Source: JBHHYS01 sp046757645 (GTDB lineage Bacteria; Acidobacteriota; Terriglobia; Acidiferrales; 2-02-FULL-67-57). Taken from it: a stretch of 31,664 nucleotides of DNA. The notes below the pieces were generated by a model, which saw only the letters and a list, made by a program, of their open reading frames with translations, was not told the DNA's origin and did no database searches. A program made the position numbers and the translations under genes. Where the stretch lies: positions 1-31,664 of the forward strand of contig JBHHYS010000021.1 in the NCBI GenBank assembly GCA_046757645.1. The letters run 5' to 3'. Shown here piece by piece: positions 6,125-16,915 of the stretch; within the stretch, counting starts at the first letter, position 1, and each line of letters opens with the position of its first letter.

Positions 6125-8743
6125 TTACTCGGCGGCGGGGGTGGTGACGGCTTCGACGACCGCTTCAGCTTCGCGCTCCTCGATCACCGCGGCCGCCGCC
6201 GCCACCCGGTCGTCCTCGTCGAGCTTCAGCAAACGCACGCCCTGCGCCGAGCGCCCCATGGAGCGAATCTGCTTGGTGCGCACCCGGATGATCTTACCGT
6301 GCTGGGTCACGATCATGGCGTCGGCGTCTTTGGGCACGCGGGCGACCGCGGCCACCAGACCGTTCTTCGCGCCCACCTTGATGTTGATGACCCCCTTGCC
6401 GCCGCGCGATTGCAGGCGATACTCGCCCAGCTCGACGCGCTTGCCGTGGCCGAGCTCGGTGACGGTCAAAATCCAGTCCGGAAGGGTTTTCTTCAGCACC
6501 TCGTCGGAGACTTCCTCCAGCGTGGCGGGCTCGGACTTCATCGCCTTCCGCACCGCCTCCCAATCGGGGGCAATCGCAGCCATGCCCACGATGTAGTCGG
6601 GCTCGCCCCGACTCTGCCGCCCCTTGCGCGCTTCGGTCTGCAGCTTCATCCCGCGGACGCCGTAGGCCTGACGGCCCATGGCGCGCACGTCGGTTTCCCG
6701 GAAGAGGATCGCCAGGCCGTTGTGACTGGCGAGAAAGATCATATGCCGGCCGTCGGTGAGCCGGGCGGCGACCAGCTCGTCGTTCTGCTCCAGGCTGATG
6801 GCGTAGATGCCGGTGGTGCGCGGGTTGGCGAACTGGTTGAGCTCGGTCTTCTTCACCGTGCCGTTGCGGGTGACGAAGAAAACGTAGCGCCCGGCCTCCT
6901 CCAGCGAACTGACCGCCAGGAAAGCCGCTACCCGCTCTTCCTTGGGCAGGGTGAGCAATTGGGCGATCGCCTTGCCCCGCGAGGCCCACCCCGCCTCGGG
7001 AATGTCCCAGACCCGGAGCCAGTAGACCTTGCCCGTCTGGGTGAACACCAAAAGGTAGCCGTGGGTGGTGGCGATGAACAGGTGCTCGACGAAATCATCT
7101 TCCCGCGCTTTCAGCGCCATCCGCCCTTTGCCCCCGCGGCCCTGGTGGCGGTAGGCCTCCACCGGGGTGCGCTTCAGGTAGCCCGAGTGGGTGACGGTGA
7201 TGATGACCTCTTCCTGCGGGACCAGGTCCTCCAGCTTGATCTCTTCCACCTGGCCAACAATCTGGGTGCGGCGCTCGTCGCCAAAGCGTTTCTGGATGTC
7301 GCGCAGCTCGGCGGCGATCACCTGGCGCAGCCGGACGTCCGAGGCCAGGATTTCTTCCAGCTCTTTGATGCGCGCCTGGATGGTCTTCAGCTCCTCGAGA
7401 ATCTTTTCCCGCTCGAGCTGGGTGAGACGGTGCAACTGCAAGTCGAGGATGGCCTGCGCCTGCACGTCGGTGAAGTCCCAGCGGCGCATCAAGCCCGCCT
7501 TGGCTTCGGCGGGGGACTTCGAGCTGCGGATGAGGCGGATGATGGCGTCCAGCTTCTGCAGCGCCTTCTTGAAGCCGAGCAGGATGTGCTCGCGCTGGCG
7601 GGCCTTGGTCAACTCAAACTGGGTGCGCCGGCGAACCACCTCGAGGCGGTGGTTGACGAAAAGCTGCAAGGCCTCGATCAGCCCCAGCTCTTTCGGCTGC
7701 CCGTTGACGATGGCCAGCAGAATCATCCCGAAGCTCACCTGCATCTGGGTATGCTTGTAGAGGTTGTTGAGGATAATTTCCGGCTGCTCGCCGCGCTTCA
7801 GTTCGAGGACGATGCGCATGCCTTCCCGGTCGCTCTCGTCCCGAATGTCGGAGATGCCTTCCACCCTCTTGTTGTTCGCCAGGTCGGCAATCTTCTCGAT
7901 CAGCTTTGACTTGTTGACCTGGTAGGGAATCGCGGTGATAACGATGTTCTGCTTGTCGCGGGCGGCCTCCTCGATGGCGGCGTGCGCCCGTACGCTGAAC
8001 GAGCCCCGGCCGGTGCGGTAGGCCTGCTCGATGCCCTCCTTGCCGAAAATAAAGCCGCCGGTGGGGAAGTCCGGCCCGGGCACTAGATCCATCACTTCCT
8101 TCAAGCTGGTGTTCGGCTTGCGGAGAAGCAGCGCGGCAGCGTCGAGAATTTCCGTGAGGTTGTGCGGCGGGACGTTGGTGGCCATGCCGACGGCGATGCC
8201 GGCGGCACCGTTGACCAACAGATTCGGCACCTTCGAGGGCAACATCACTGGCTCTTGGGTGGTGTCATCGAAGTTGGGCGCGAAGTCTACGGTGTCCTTT
8301 TCGATGTCAGCCAGCAACTCGGTGGCGATGGAGGCCAGGCGGCACTCCGTGTAGCGGTAGGCCGCGGGCGGGTCGCCGTCAATGGAGCCGAAGTTTCCCT
8401 GGCCGTCAATCAGCGGGTAGCGCATGTTGAAGTTCTGGGCCATGCGCACCAGGGCTTCATAGACCGGGGCGTCGCCGTGGGGGTGGTACCTCTTCAGCAC
8501 CTCGCCCACGACGCCGGCACACTTGGTGTAGCGCTTGCCGGGGCTGAGGCCCATCTCGTTCATGGCGTACAGGATGCGGCGGTGGACCGGCTTGAGGCCG
8601 TCGCGGATGTCCGGCAGCGCGCGCCCGATGATTACGCTCATGGCGTAATCCATGTAGGAGCGCCGCATCTCCTCTTCGATATCGACCGGAACAAATACCG
8701 GCTCGTGCGGCTCCGCTACTCCCTTGGTCCCCTCCGTCGCCAT
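6125..8743 (-). CDS. gyrA: DNA gyrase subunit A
   Basis: 872 residues, full length. GyrA is the breakage-reunion subunit of the A2B2 enzyme that introduces negative supercoils. Seen: the winged-helix/tower core, catalytic Tyr131 in AYRYTECRL, the quinolone-region HPHGD (87-91), and the GyrA-box QGRGGKG (534-540), one change from the canonical QRRGGKG. Six C-terminal propeller blades follow (for example TGKVYWLRVWDIPEA, QSRGGKGVINIK, TKQIRSMGRSAQGVRL). The residue matching E. coli Ser83 is Ala92 and the one matching Asp87 is Glu96, as explained in the findings. The box confirms gyrase rather than topoisomerase IV ParC. The ATG is preceded by GGGAGAAACAG. It is separated from gyrB by a small zinc-ribbon gene, a RAYT gene and REP units, an uncommon break in a usually adjacent pair. 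Confidence 0.97.
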   Translation of the reverse strand: MATEGTKGVAEPHEPVFVPVDIEEEMRRSYMDYAMSVIIGRALPDIRDGLKPVHRRILYAMNEMGLSPGKRYTKCAGVVGEVLKRYHPHGDAPVYEALVRMAQNFNMRYPLIDGQGNFGSIDGDPPAAYRYTECRLASIATELLADIEKDTVDFAPNFDDTTQEPVMLPSKVPNLLVNGAAGIAVGMATNVPPHNLTEILDAAALLLRKPNTSLKEVMDLVPGPDFPTGGFIFGKEGIEQAYRTGRGSFSVRAHAAIEEAARDKQNIVITAIPYQVNKSKLIEKIADLANNKRVEGISDIRDESDREGMRIVLELKRGEQPEIILNNLYKHTQMQVSFGMILLAIVNGQPKELGLIEALQLFVNHRLEVVRRRTQFELTKARQREHILLGFKKALQKLDAIIRLIRSSKSPAEAKAGLMRRWDFTDVQAQAILDLQLHRLTQLEREKILEELKTIQARIKELEEILASDVRLRQVIAAELRDIQKRFGDERRTQIVGQVEEIKLEDLVPQEEVIITVTHSGYLKRTPVEAYRHQGRGGKGRMALKAREDDFVEHLFIATTHGYLLVFTQTGKVYWLRVWDIPEAGWASRGKAIAQLLTLPKEERVAAFLAVSSLEEAGRYVFFVTRNGTVKKTELNQFANPRTTGIYAISLEQNDELVAARLTDGRHMIFLASHNGLAILFRETDVRAMGRQAYGVRGMKLQTEARKGRQSRGEPDYIVGMAAIAPDWEAVRKAMKSEPATLEEVSDEVLKKTLPDWILTVTELGHGKRVELGEYRLQSRGGKGVINIKVGAKNGLVAAVARVPKDADAMIVTQHGKIIRVRTKQIRSMGRSAQGVRLLKLDEDDRVAAAAAVIEEREAEAVVEAVTTPAAE

Positions 8744-8779
8744 CTAGCTGTTTCTCCCTTGTTTGCCTCTTGAACTCCC

Positions 8780-8986
8780 TCAGGGGCTAAAGCCCCTACA
8801 TTTTCTCGCCTGCTTCTGTCGCCGTTAAAACCGCGACCCGTGAAATCTTTCATCCGCTCTTTGCCCACTTCCAGTATGTGTGTCCGACCACCCTAGCTTA
8901 GTCGCCTGCCCCCTCTTGCTTTGTGGGTCGCGCCTTTAGGCGCGACATCCCAGCCTCGGAAAACTACGGGGCTTTAGCCCCTGAAG
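8780..8986. repeat. REP/BIME-type compound palindrome, copy B
   Basis: Same four-part structure as the copy next to the gyrA stop: TCAGGGGCTAAAGCCCCT (8780-8797), a GTCGCCGTTAAAACCGCGACCCG arm, TGTGGGTCGCGCCTTTAGGCGCGAC (to about 8945) and GGGGCTTTAGCCCCTGAAG (8968-8986). The distal arm overlaps the 3' end of the RAYT gene and supplies its stop codon and last residues (SGAKAP). It lies in the RAYT-gyrA gap, so gyrA must use a promoter inside or beside it. Confidence 0.85.
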
Positions 8987-9458
8987 TACCTACCGCCTCA
9001 AACGGACTTGGATCCAACACAAACTTTCCATTTGCCGATGACAGCGCGTAGTCCCGGGCTCGCTCCACCAGCCGCGCAATCACAGGGTTCAGCTCAATGT
9101 ACCGCTTGCGCGTCCTATATTCCTCAGCATCTCGAATCCAGCGATCGTGATACGCCGGCTGCCAGATCGGGAGCTTGTAGTCGAGCTGCTTGCGAATCTT
9201 GTACGCCGCGCCGCCCTTGATCATCTGCATAGATTTTTCCAGGGTTGTGTCCCCGCTTGGCGTCAGCAGGGCGTGAAAATGCTCCGGCATGATCACAAAA
9301 GCATGAAGCTTGTAAAACCCTCGTTGGCGACAATCGAGAATCTGCTCCAAAAGAATTTTAGCTGGCACCGCTTTCGCAAATACTGGCCGGCGCTGCCAGG
9401 TCTTGGCCGTTACATAGTAAACTCCGGCTTGGCGAACCCGCCGCTTGATTCTGCCCAT
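8964..9458 (-). CDS. REP-associated tyrosine transposase (RAYT, Y1/HUH superfamily)
   Basis: 164 residues from the ATG at 9458. The IS200/IS605-like HUH core is clear: YYVTAKTWQRRPVF, the metal-binding HFH in MPEHFHALL (60-62), and the helix RYIELNPVIA (candidate nucleophile Tyr120). RAYTs nick and join single-stranded REP hairpins and are single-copy domesticated transposases associated with REP dispersal. The gene lies between two copies of the same compound palindrome (8780-8986 and 9473-9651), and its last residues and stop codon are inside a palindrome arm. A frame open further upstream to 9614 only translates the REP and is rejected. It sits between gyrB and gyrA, so arrival at or retention in an essential locus is implied. 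Confidence 0.88.
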   Translation of the reverse strand: MGRIKRRVRQAGVYYVTAKTWQRRPVFAKAVPAKILLEQILDCRQRGFYKLHAFVIMPEHFHALLTPSGDTTLEKSMQMIKGGAAYKIRKQLDYKLPIWQPAYHDRWIRDAEEYRTRKRYIELNPVIARLVERARDYALSSANGKFVLDPSPFEAVGTSGAKAP

Positions 9459-9472
9459 CCAACCAACCTGCA

Positions 9473-9651
9473 CTTCAGGGGCTAAAGCCCCGGGATTCCA
9501 CGCTGCTTTTACGTCGCGCCTAAAGCCGCGACCCACAAACCTCGGCTGCGTCTGTCCCAGCCCATCTCGACCTGCCTCTTGCTTTGTGGGTCGCCCCTTT
9601 AGGGGCGACACCATCGGCTACCCAACCAAGACCGGCTTTAGCCGCTGAAGT
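9473..9651. repeat. REP/BIME-type compound palindrome, copy C
   Basis: Third copy: CTTCAGGGGCTAAAGCCCC (9473-9491), GTCGCGCCTAAAGCCGCGACCCA (9513-9535), TGTGGGTCGCCCCTTTAGGGGCGAC (to about 9609) and a diverged terminal arm CCGGCTTTAGCCGCTGAAG (9632-9650). It begins 14 bases upstream of the RAYT start. Its far end overlaps the stop codon of the zinc-ribbon gene. The diverged arm still keeps its own palindromic pairing (GGC/GCC), indicating compensatory change. Confidence 0.85.
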
Positions 9652-9946
9652 TTTCTATGGGCTTTTCCGGCGCCCTTTCGTTCGCCTCACTCGCCCATGG
9701 AAAAGGAGCACCACAATCGGCGCAGAAATCCGGCACCGGTACGTCCCGCCAGAAAAAGCCCCCTCCTTTTTGGTACTTGCGAATCGGCTTGGCACAGGCA
9801 GACCTGGGGCATTCGCTTAGCGTAGGTGCCCCACATATGTGACAGAAGGGCCTCGTTTCTAGAGAGGGTGGGCTGTACTCAGCGGCAAGCTCATGGCCCT
9901 TCTCACACACGAGAATGAAAATGTGCTCGATTAGTTCACCCACCAA
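9638..9946 (-). CDS. Small double zinc-ribbon protein (DUF2321-like)
   Basis: 102 residues. Cys pairs are arranged as VCEKGHE, FCHICGAPTLSECPRSACAKPIR and DFCADCGAPFPW, two zinc-ribbon-like knuckles joined by a basic PIRKYQ segment. The overall pattern (GH..., FC..CG..T...CP, PIR, FC..CG.PFPW) matches what I recall of the DUF2321 family, whose function is unknown. It starts at TTG 18 bases after the gyrB stop, with a GAGGAGG Shine-Dalgarno inside the gyrB end, so it is probably translated from the gyrB message. Its last three residues and stop lie in the REP arm of copy C. Confidence 0.7.
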   Translation of the reverse strand: MVGELIEHIFILVCEKGHELAAEYSPPSLETRPFCHICGAPTLSECPRSACAKPIRKYQKGGGFFWRDVPVPDFCADCGAPFPWASEANERAPEKPIENFSG

Positions 9947-9964
9947 GAATCAACCTCTGCCTCC

Positions 9965-12547
<2,583 letters not shown>

Positions 12548-12928
12548 TCTCAGCTATACCTCACCCGGACGTGTCGGGGCGCTGCGGATGCGTAGAAGGC
12601 CCAGGAGACTGTGGGCGGCGTGCGGTCCCGACCGGTCGGGAGGAGGGAACCCGGTCCCGACGCTTGGGGATGCCCGCCGCTTAGCAAGCTCGTTGCACCT
12701 TCCAGGGAGCTCTGCGGACGCGTCAACAGAGCTCTCGCGACACCAAAATTATATCAGATTGTCGGGAAAAAATCGAGCCCGGCTTGATCAAAAAAGCCTG
12801 TATTTATGCGGCCTTGCGAGGTCTCTCGGGCGGGTTGGGCGGTGGCTTTCGGGAGAGCCGCGTCAGCGCCTTCAGGCCCGGGTGGAGTGCTGGCGTGCAA
12901 CGCCCTCGGAAGCGCCTCGCCCCGCTGC
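12548..12928. other. gyrB-dnaN intergenic region (no recF)
   Basis: 381 bases without a convincing gene. Contents: the palindrome CCCGACCGGTCGGG (12627-12640), an inverted repeat GAGCTCTG / CAGAGCTC (12707-12714 and 12727-12734) in the gyrB leader, a gyrB promoter at about 12750, and a GC-rich tail near the dnaN stop. The recF gene often found here in other bacteria is missing. Confidence 0.6.
12748..12775 (-). promoter_or_regulatory. Candidate gyrB promoter (extended -10)
   Basis: On the minus strand the sequence TGATATAAT gives a perfect TATAAT (12748-12753) with the TGN extension. The -35 position is weak (T-rich, no TTGACA), as is typical of extended -10 promoters. The predicted leader of about 200 bases contains the inverted repeat GAGCTCTG/CAGAGCTC. 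Confidence 0.55.
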
Positions 12929-14047
12929 TTACAGCCGCATGGGCATCACCACGTAGCGGTACTTGAGGTCCTCTTCCGCGAGGGGGCGGAGTTCGCCGGC
13001 GGATTGGTCGTCTTTGAATTCAAAGCTGACCGGGCCGGCAGCGGCCGCCGTGAAGAAATCCAGCAGGTAGGTGGCGTTGAAGCCGATTTGCAGGGGCTCG
13101 CCGCTGTAGGCTTTGGGGGTCTCGAGTTCTTCGCGGGCTTCGCCATACTCGCTGGAGCTGGCGGAAATCTCCACCTTCTCCGGGTTCAGGGCGATGCGGA
13201 TGGCGTGGCTGCGCTGGTCGGCGACCAGGTCGGCACGCTTGATCGCCCCGGCTGCCATGTCGCGATCCAACACGACTACCCGGGTGTTCTCCCGGGGCAA
13301 AACCGCTTCGTAGTTGGGAAACTGCCCGGTGAGCAGCCGGGAGATCAGCAAGCGCTCGCCCACTTTGAAGAACAGGTGGGCGTCGTCGCGGGCAAATTCG
13401 ACCCGGGCCTTCTCGTCCACCTCGCGCAAGAGGCGGTCAACTTCATTCATCGCCTTTTTCGGCACCAGCACCCGCACTTCACCTTTGAGGCCGCCCTGCT
13501 TTTGCGCCGCCTCCACGTGGGCAAGGCGGTGGCCGTCGGTGGCCACCATGCTGACGGTGTCCGGCTTGAGGAGCAGCAGCGCCCCGTTCAGCGTGTAGCG
13601 CGACTCTTCCAACGAGATGGCGAAGGCGGTCTTGGCGATCAGGGTTTGCAAGACCCCGGCAGGAATTTCCAGGAGCGCGTGGGGAAAGTCGGCCAGGGCT
13701 GGATAGTTCTCCTTGGCCATGCCCACCAGCTTGAAATGCGCGCGCTCACAGCGTAAGTCCAGCCAGTGGTTCTCCAGGCTCTTCATCTTTATCTCAGCGT
13801 CCGGCAGTGTTCGTACCAACTCGAACAGCCGCCGCGCCGGGACCGTGCCTGCACCTTCCTTCTTCACTTTGGCCGGACACTGGGTCTTGATACTCAACTC
13901 CAGATCTGTGGCGCTGACGCCGAGAGCGTCACCTTTTACCTCCAGCAACAAGTTCGACAGGATGGGGATGGTGGTTTTGCGCTCGACCACGCCCTGGACG
14001 AGCTGGAGCTCGCGGAGCAGGTCGGGTTTTTTCACAGCAAGTTCCAT
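12929..14047 (-). CDS. dnaN: DNA polymerase III beta subunit (sliding clamp)
   Basis: 372 residues, standard length. DnaN dimerises to a ring that tethers polymerase III and other repair proteins to DNA. Three repeated clamp domains are seen: the first begins MELAVKKPDLLRELQLVQGVVERKTTIPILSNLLLEV; the second has YTLNGALLLL and VATDGHRLA; the third has NATYLLDFFTAAA and ends with the typical VMPMRL. Start ATG at 14047. It lies downstream of dnaA on the same strand with a 228-base gap that carries DnaA-box-like sites. Confidence 0.97.
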   Translation of the reverse strand: MELAVKKPDLLRELQLVQGVVERKTTIPILSNLLLEVKGDALGVSATDLELSIKTQCPAKVKKEGAGTVPARRLFELVRTLPDAEIKMKSLENHWLDLRCERAHFKLVGMAKENYPALADFPHALLEIPAGVLQTLIAKTAFAISLEESRYTLNGALLLLKPDTVSMVATDGHRLAHVEAAQKQGGLKGEVRVLVPKKAMNEVDRLLREVDEKARVEFARDDAHLFFKVGERLLISRLLTGQFPNYEAVLPRENTRVVVLDRDMAAGAIKRADLVADQRSHAIRIALNPEKVEISASSSEYGEAREELETPKAYSGEPLQIGFNATYLLDFFTAAAAGPVSFEFKDDQSAGELRPLAEEDLKYRYVVMPMRL

Positions 14048-14275
14048 GGGCGACGCCCTCGAAGAAGATTAATCAAAAGTATTGTAATACACCGTAGCCG
14101 TAGTCGGGGAGTGGATACGGTGGAAAACAGCGTGGCGGCCAACCCCGGACAGGAGACGCCGGACGCAAAAGATTGTGCACAGCCGGTGGATGAAGAGGAA
14201 AAAACCCACCCGCCACGCTGGCAGGGACAAGTGCACACCGGCACCCACAAGAAAAACACACCCGGCTGTGCATAA
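14048..14275. other. dnaA-dnaN intergenic region with DnaA-box-like sites, possible part of oriC
   Basis: 228 bases. It contains a perfect-consensus DnaA box on the minus strand (TGTGCATAA at 14267-14275, i.e. TTATGCACA), directly abutting the dnaA stop codon. A one-mismatch box TTGTGCACA lies at 14173-14181 and a weaker GTGCACA at 14231-14237. The dnaN-proximal end is A+T-richer (TTAATCAAAAGTATTGTAATAC). In Bacillus-type origins this interval carries the unwinding element; whether that applies here is inference. Confidence 0.5.
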
Positions 14276-15610
<1,335 letters not shown>

Positions 15611-15900
15611 GCGATCGCCCTTGGGAACCCGCCGTCGATCCACCCGGGTTTCCACAGGGATTTCCACAGCCGGGCCGGCCCTCAGGGCAGCAATTTCGCC
15701 GTGACTTTGGAGGCTTTCCTCACTCTGCACAACCCGCAAGGCGTACAGCCGGGTGAAAAACCTGTATGGAACCCAACGGAAAGGAATCCAGCAAGCTCAA
15801 CTTCCCCCCGAAATTTCTCCCCGGGAGCGGCGCACTATACCACAACTTTCTAAACTTTTCTATGCGCGGCCCCGGGGCGAAAAAAACACCGGCCGCCAGA
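15611..15900. other. dnaA upstream region, candidate origin of replication
   Basis: This gap of about 390 bases between divergent dnaA and rpmH holds paired TTTCCACA motifs 12 bases apart (15649-15656 and 15661-15668) and CTCTGCACA (15723-15731), each two mismatches from TTATNCACA. It also has an A+T-richer stretch (about 15834-15862). The dnaA promoter should lie here; a -10-like TATAGT on the minus strand occupies 15834-15839. A bipartite origin with boxes on both sides of dnaA is plausible but unproven. Confidence 0.4.
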
Positions 15901-15915
15901 ACCGCCCGCCGCGCC

Positions 15916-15945
15916 TTGACGCTTTCTGCGGCGCTCCTCTATACT
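15916..15945 (+). promoter_or_regulatory. Sigma-70-type promoter of the rpmH operon
   Basis: TTGACG (15916-15921), an 18-base spacer, TATACT (15940-15945). It is placed about 60 bases upstream of the rpmH ATG. It should drive rpmH-rnpA-yidD-yidC-jag, which have small gaps or overlaps and no visible terminator between them. Confidence 0.7.
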
Positions 15946-16003
15946 CTGAGTTTGCTTTCGCACCTCAGGCGCCGCTGTTCGTGCGCCGACCTCCGAGGCC
16001 GGA

Positions 16004-16141
16004 ATGCCCAAGCGTACCTATCAACCGAACGTCCGCCGGCGCCACAAAACCCACGGCTTTCGCCGCCGGATGCGGAAGCCAGGTGGACGCCGGGTTCTGG
16101 CGCAGCGGCGCCGGAAAGGGCGCTATCGCCTCGCCGTCTAG
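16004..16141 (+). CDS. rpmH: Large ribosomal subunit protein bL34
   Basis: A 45-residue very basic protein, MPKRTYQPNVRRRHKTHGFR at the start and GRRVLAQRRRKGRYRL near the end, unmistakably L34 by length and by the conserved KRTYQPN and THGFRxRM motifs. It binds 23S rRNA domain III. The ATG has a weak Shine-Dalgarno (CCGAGGCCGGA). First gene of the rpmH-rnpA-yidD-yidC-jag operon, divergent from dnaA as in most bacteria. Confidence 0.96.
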   Translation: MPKRTYQPNVRRRHKTHGFRRRMRKPGGRRVLAQRRRKGRYRLAV

Positions 16142-16175
16142 CCGGAACCGGGTACCGCCGAGGCGAACCCACGCC

Positions 16176-16541
16176 GTGCCGCACGCCGTTCCCCAACCCG
16201 CTTCCTCCCCGGGGACAGGGTTGCGCACGCGGGACTACGACCGCGTCTATCGCCAGCCCGCGCGCCGCCAAGGCTCGAAGCACTTTCTGGTGGTGGCGCG
16301 GCGGAACGAGCGGGGGCAGACCCGCTGGGGCATATCCGTCAAGGTGCGGCTGGGCGGCGCGGTGGTGCGCAACCGGCTTCGGCGCCGCCTGCGGGAGATG
16401 CTGCGCCGCGCCCAGCAGCGGCTGCCGGCGGGCTGGGACGTAGTGGTGCAGCCGCGGCGGAGCGAAGTGGCGAGCGCCGATTTCGCCGCCTTGCGGCGCG
16501 AACTCGAACTCTTGTTGGAGAAGACCCTGCACGAAGGGTAG
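16176..16541 (+). CDS. rnpA: Ribonuclease P protein component
   Basis: About 121 residues. RnpA is the protein subunit that helps RNase P RNA bind precursor tRNA leaders. Seen: RTRDYDRVYRQ, HFLVVARRNERGQTRWGISV, and the RNR box VVRNRLRRRLREMLRRA, ending in the family-like WDVVVQPR...ELLLEKTL. The start is uncertain: GTG 16176 (with GAGG upstream) gives a normal length, while TTG 16221 would begin right at LRTRDYDRVYR. The frame is open far upstream over rpmH, but that part is not coding. It follows rpmH by 34 bases and precedes yidD by 11. Confidence 0.88.
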   Translation: MPHAVPQPASSPGTGLRTRDYDRVYRQPARRQGSKHFLVVARRNERGQTRWGISVKVRLGGAVVRNRLRRRLREMLRRAQQRLPAGWDVVVQPRRSEVASADFAALRRELELLLEKTLHEG

Positions 16542-16552
16542 AGGCAGAGCCG

Positions 16553-16906
16553 ATGATCCCGGCCACCGAAGGCAGGCTTGCCCAAGCCGAGCGTGGGCTG
16601 GAAGTGTTTGTGCTGGCCGGGGTGCGTTTCTACCAGGGGGCGCTGCGGCCGCTGAACCCCTGGGGCTGCAAGTTCCACCCCTCGTGTTCGCACTATGCCC
16701 TGGAGGCGGTGGAGCAGCACGGCCTGGGACGGGGACTCTGGCTGACACTCAGACGCCTGCTGCGCTGTCGCCCCGGCGTCTTCGGCGGCTACGACCCGGT
16801 TCCTGTCCGGCAGGTGGGCGGCGGGCAGGCCGATGGCGGGTCGAGGCCCGAGCCAGAAACACAAACCACACCCGGGGGCGCCCTGCCCCCCGCGCGGGCG
16901 AGATAG
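16553..16906 (+). CDS. yidD: Membrane protein insertion efficiency factor YidD
   Basis: 117 residues. The YidD core is complete: RFYQGALRPLNPWGCKFHPSCSHYALEAVEQHG and RRLLRCRPGVFGGYDPVP, with conserved C39, C45 and C72. It is a small peripheral inner-membrane protein acting with YidC in insertion. The C-terminal 30 residues are Gly/Pro-rich low complexity and probably unstructured. It is tightly packed between rnpA and yidC. Confidence 0.93.
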   Translation: MIPATEGRLAQAERGLEVFVLAGVRFYQGALRPLNPWGCKFHPSCSHYALEAVEQHGLGRGLWLTLRRLLRCRPGVFGGYDPVPVRQVGGGQADGGSRPEPETQTTPGGALPPARAR

Positions 16907-16915
16907 AGCAAGGCC

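Noticed and set aside
6299..7909. A long plus-strand frame opposite gyrA (536 residues)
   Set aside because: Complementary to an intact gyrA; composition is typical of the antisense frame of a G+C-rich gene, with no domain signature.
9459..9614. N-terminal extension of the RAYT protein
   Set aside because: The extra 52 codons only translate the REP palindrome; the HUH domain begins right after the ATG at 9458.
5979..9651. CRISPR array
   Set aside because: Repeats are palindromic compound units with variable spacing and gene content between them, not short direct repeats with uniform spacers; no cas genes.
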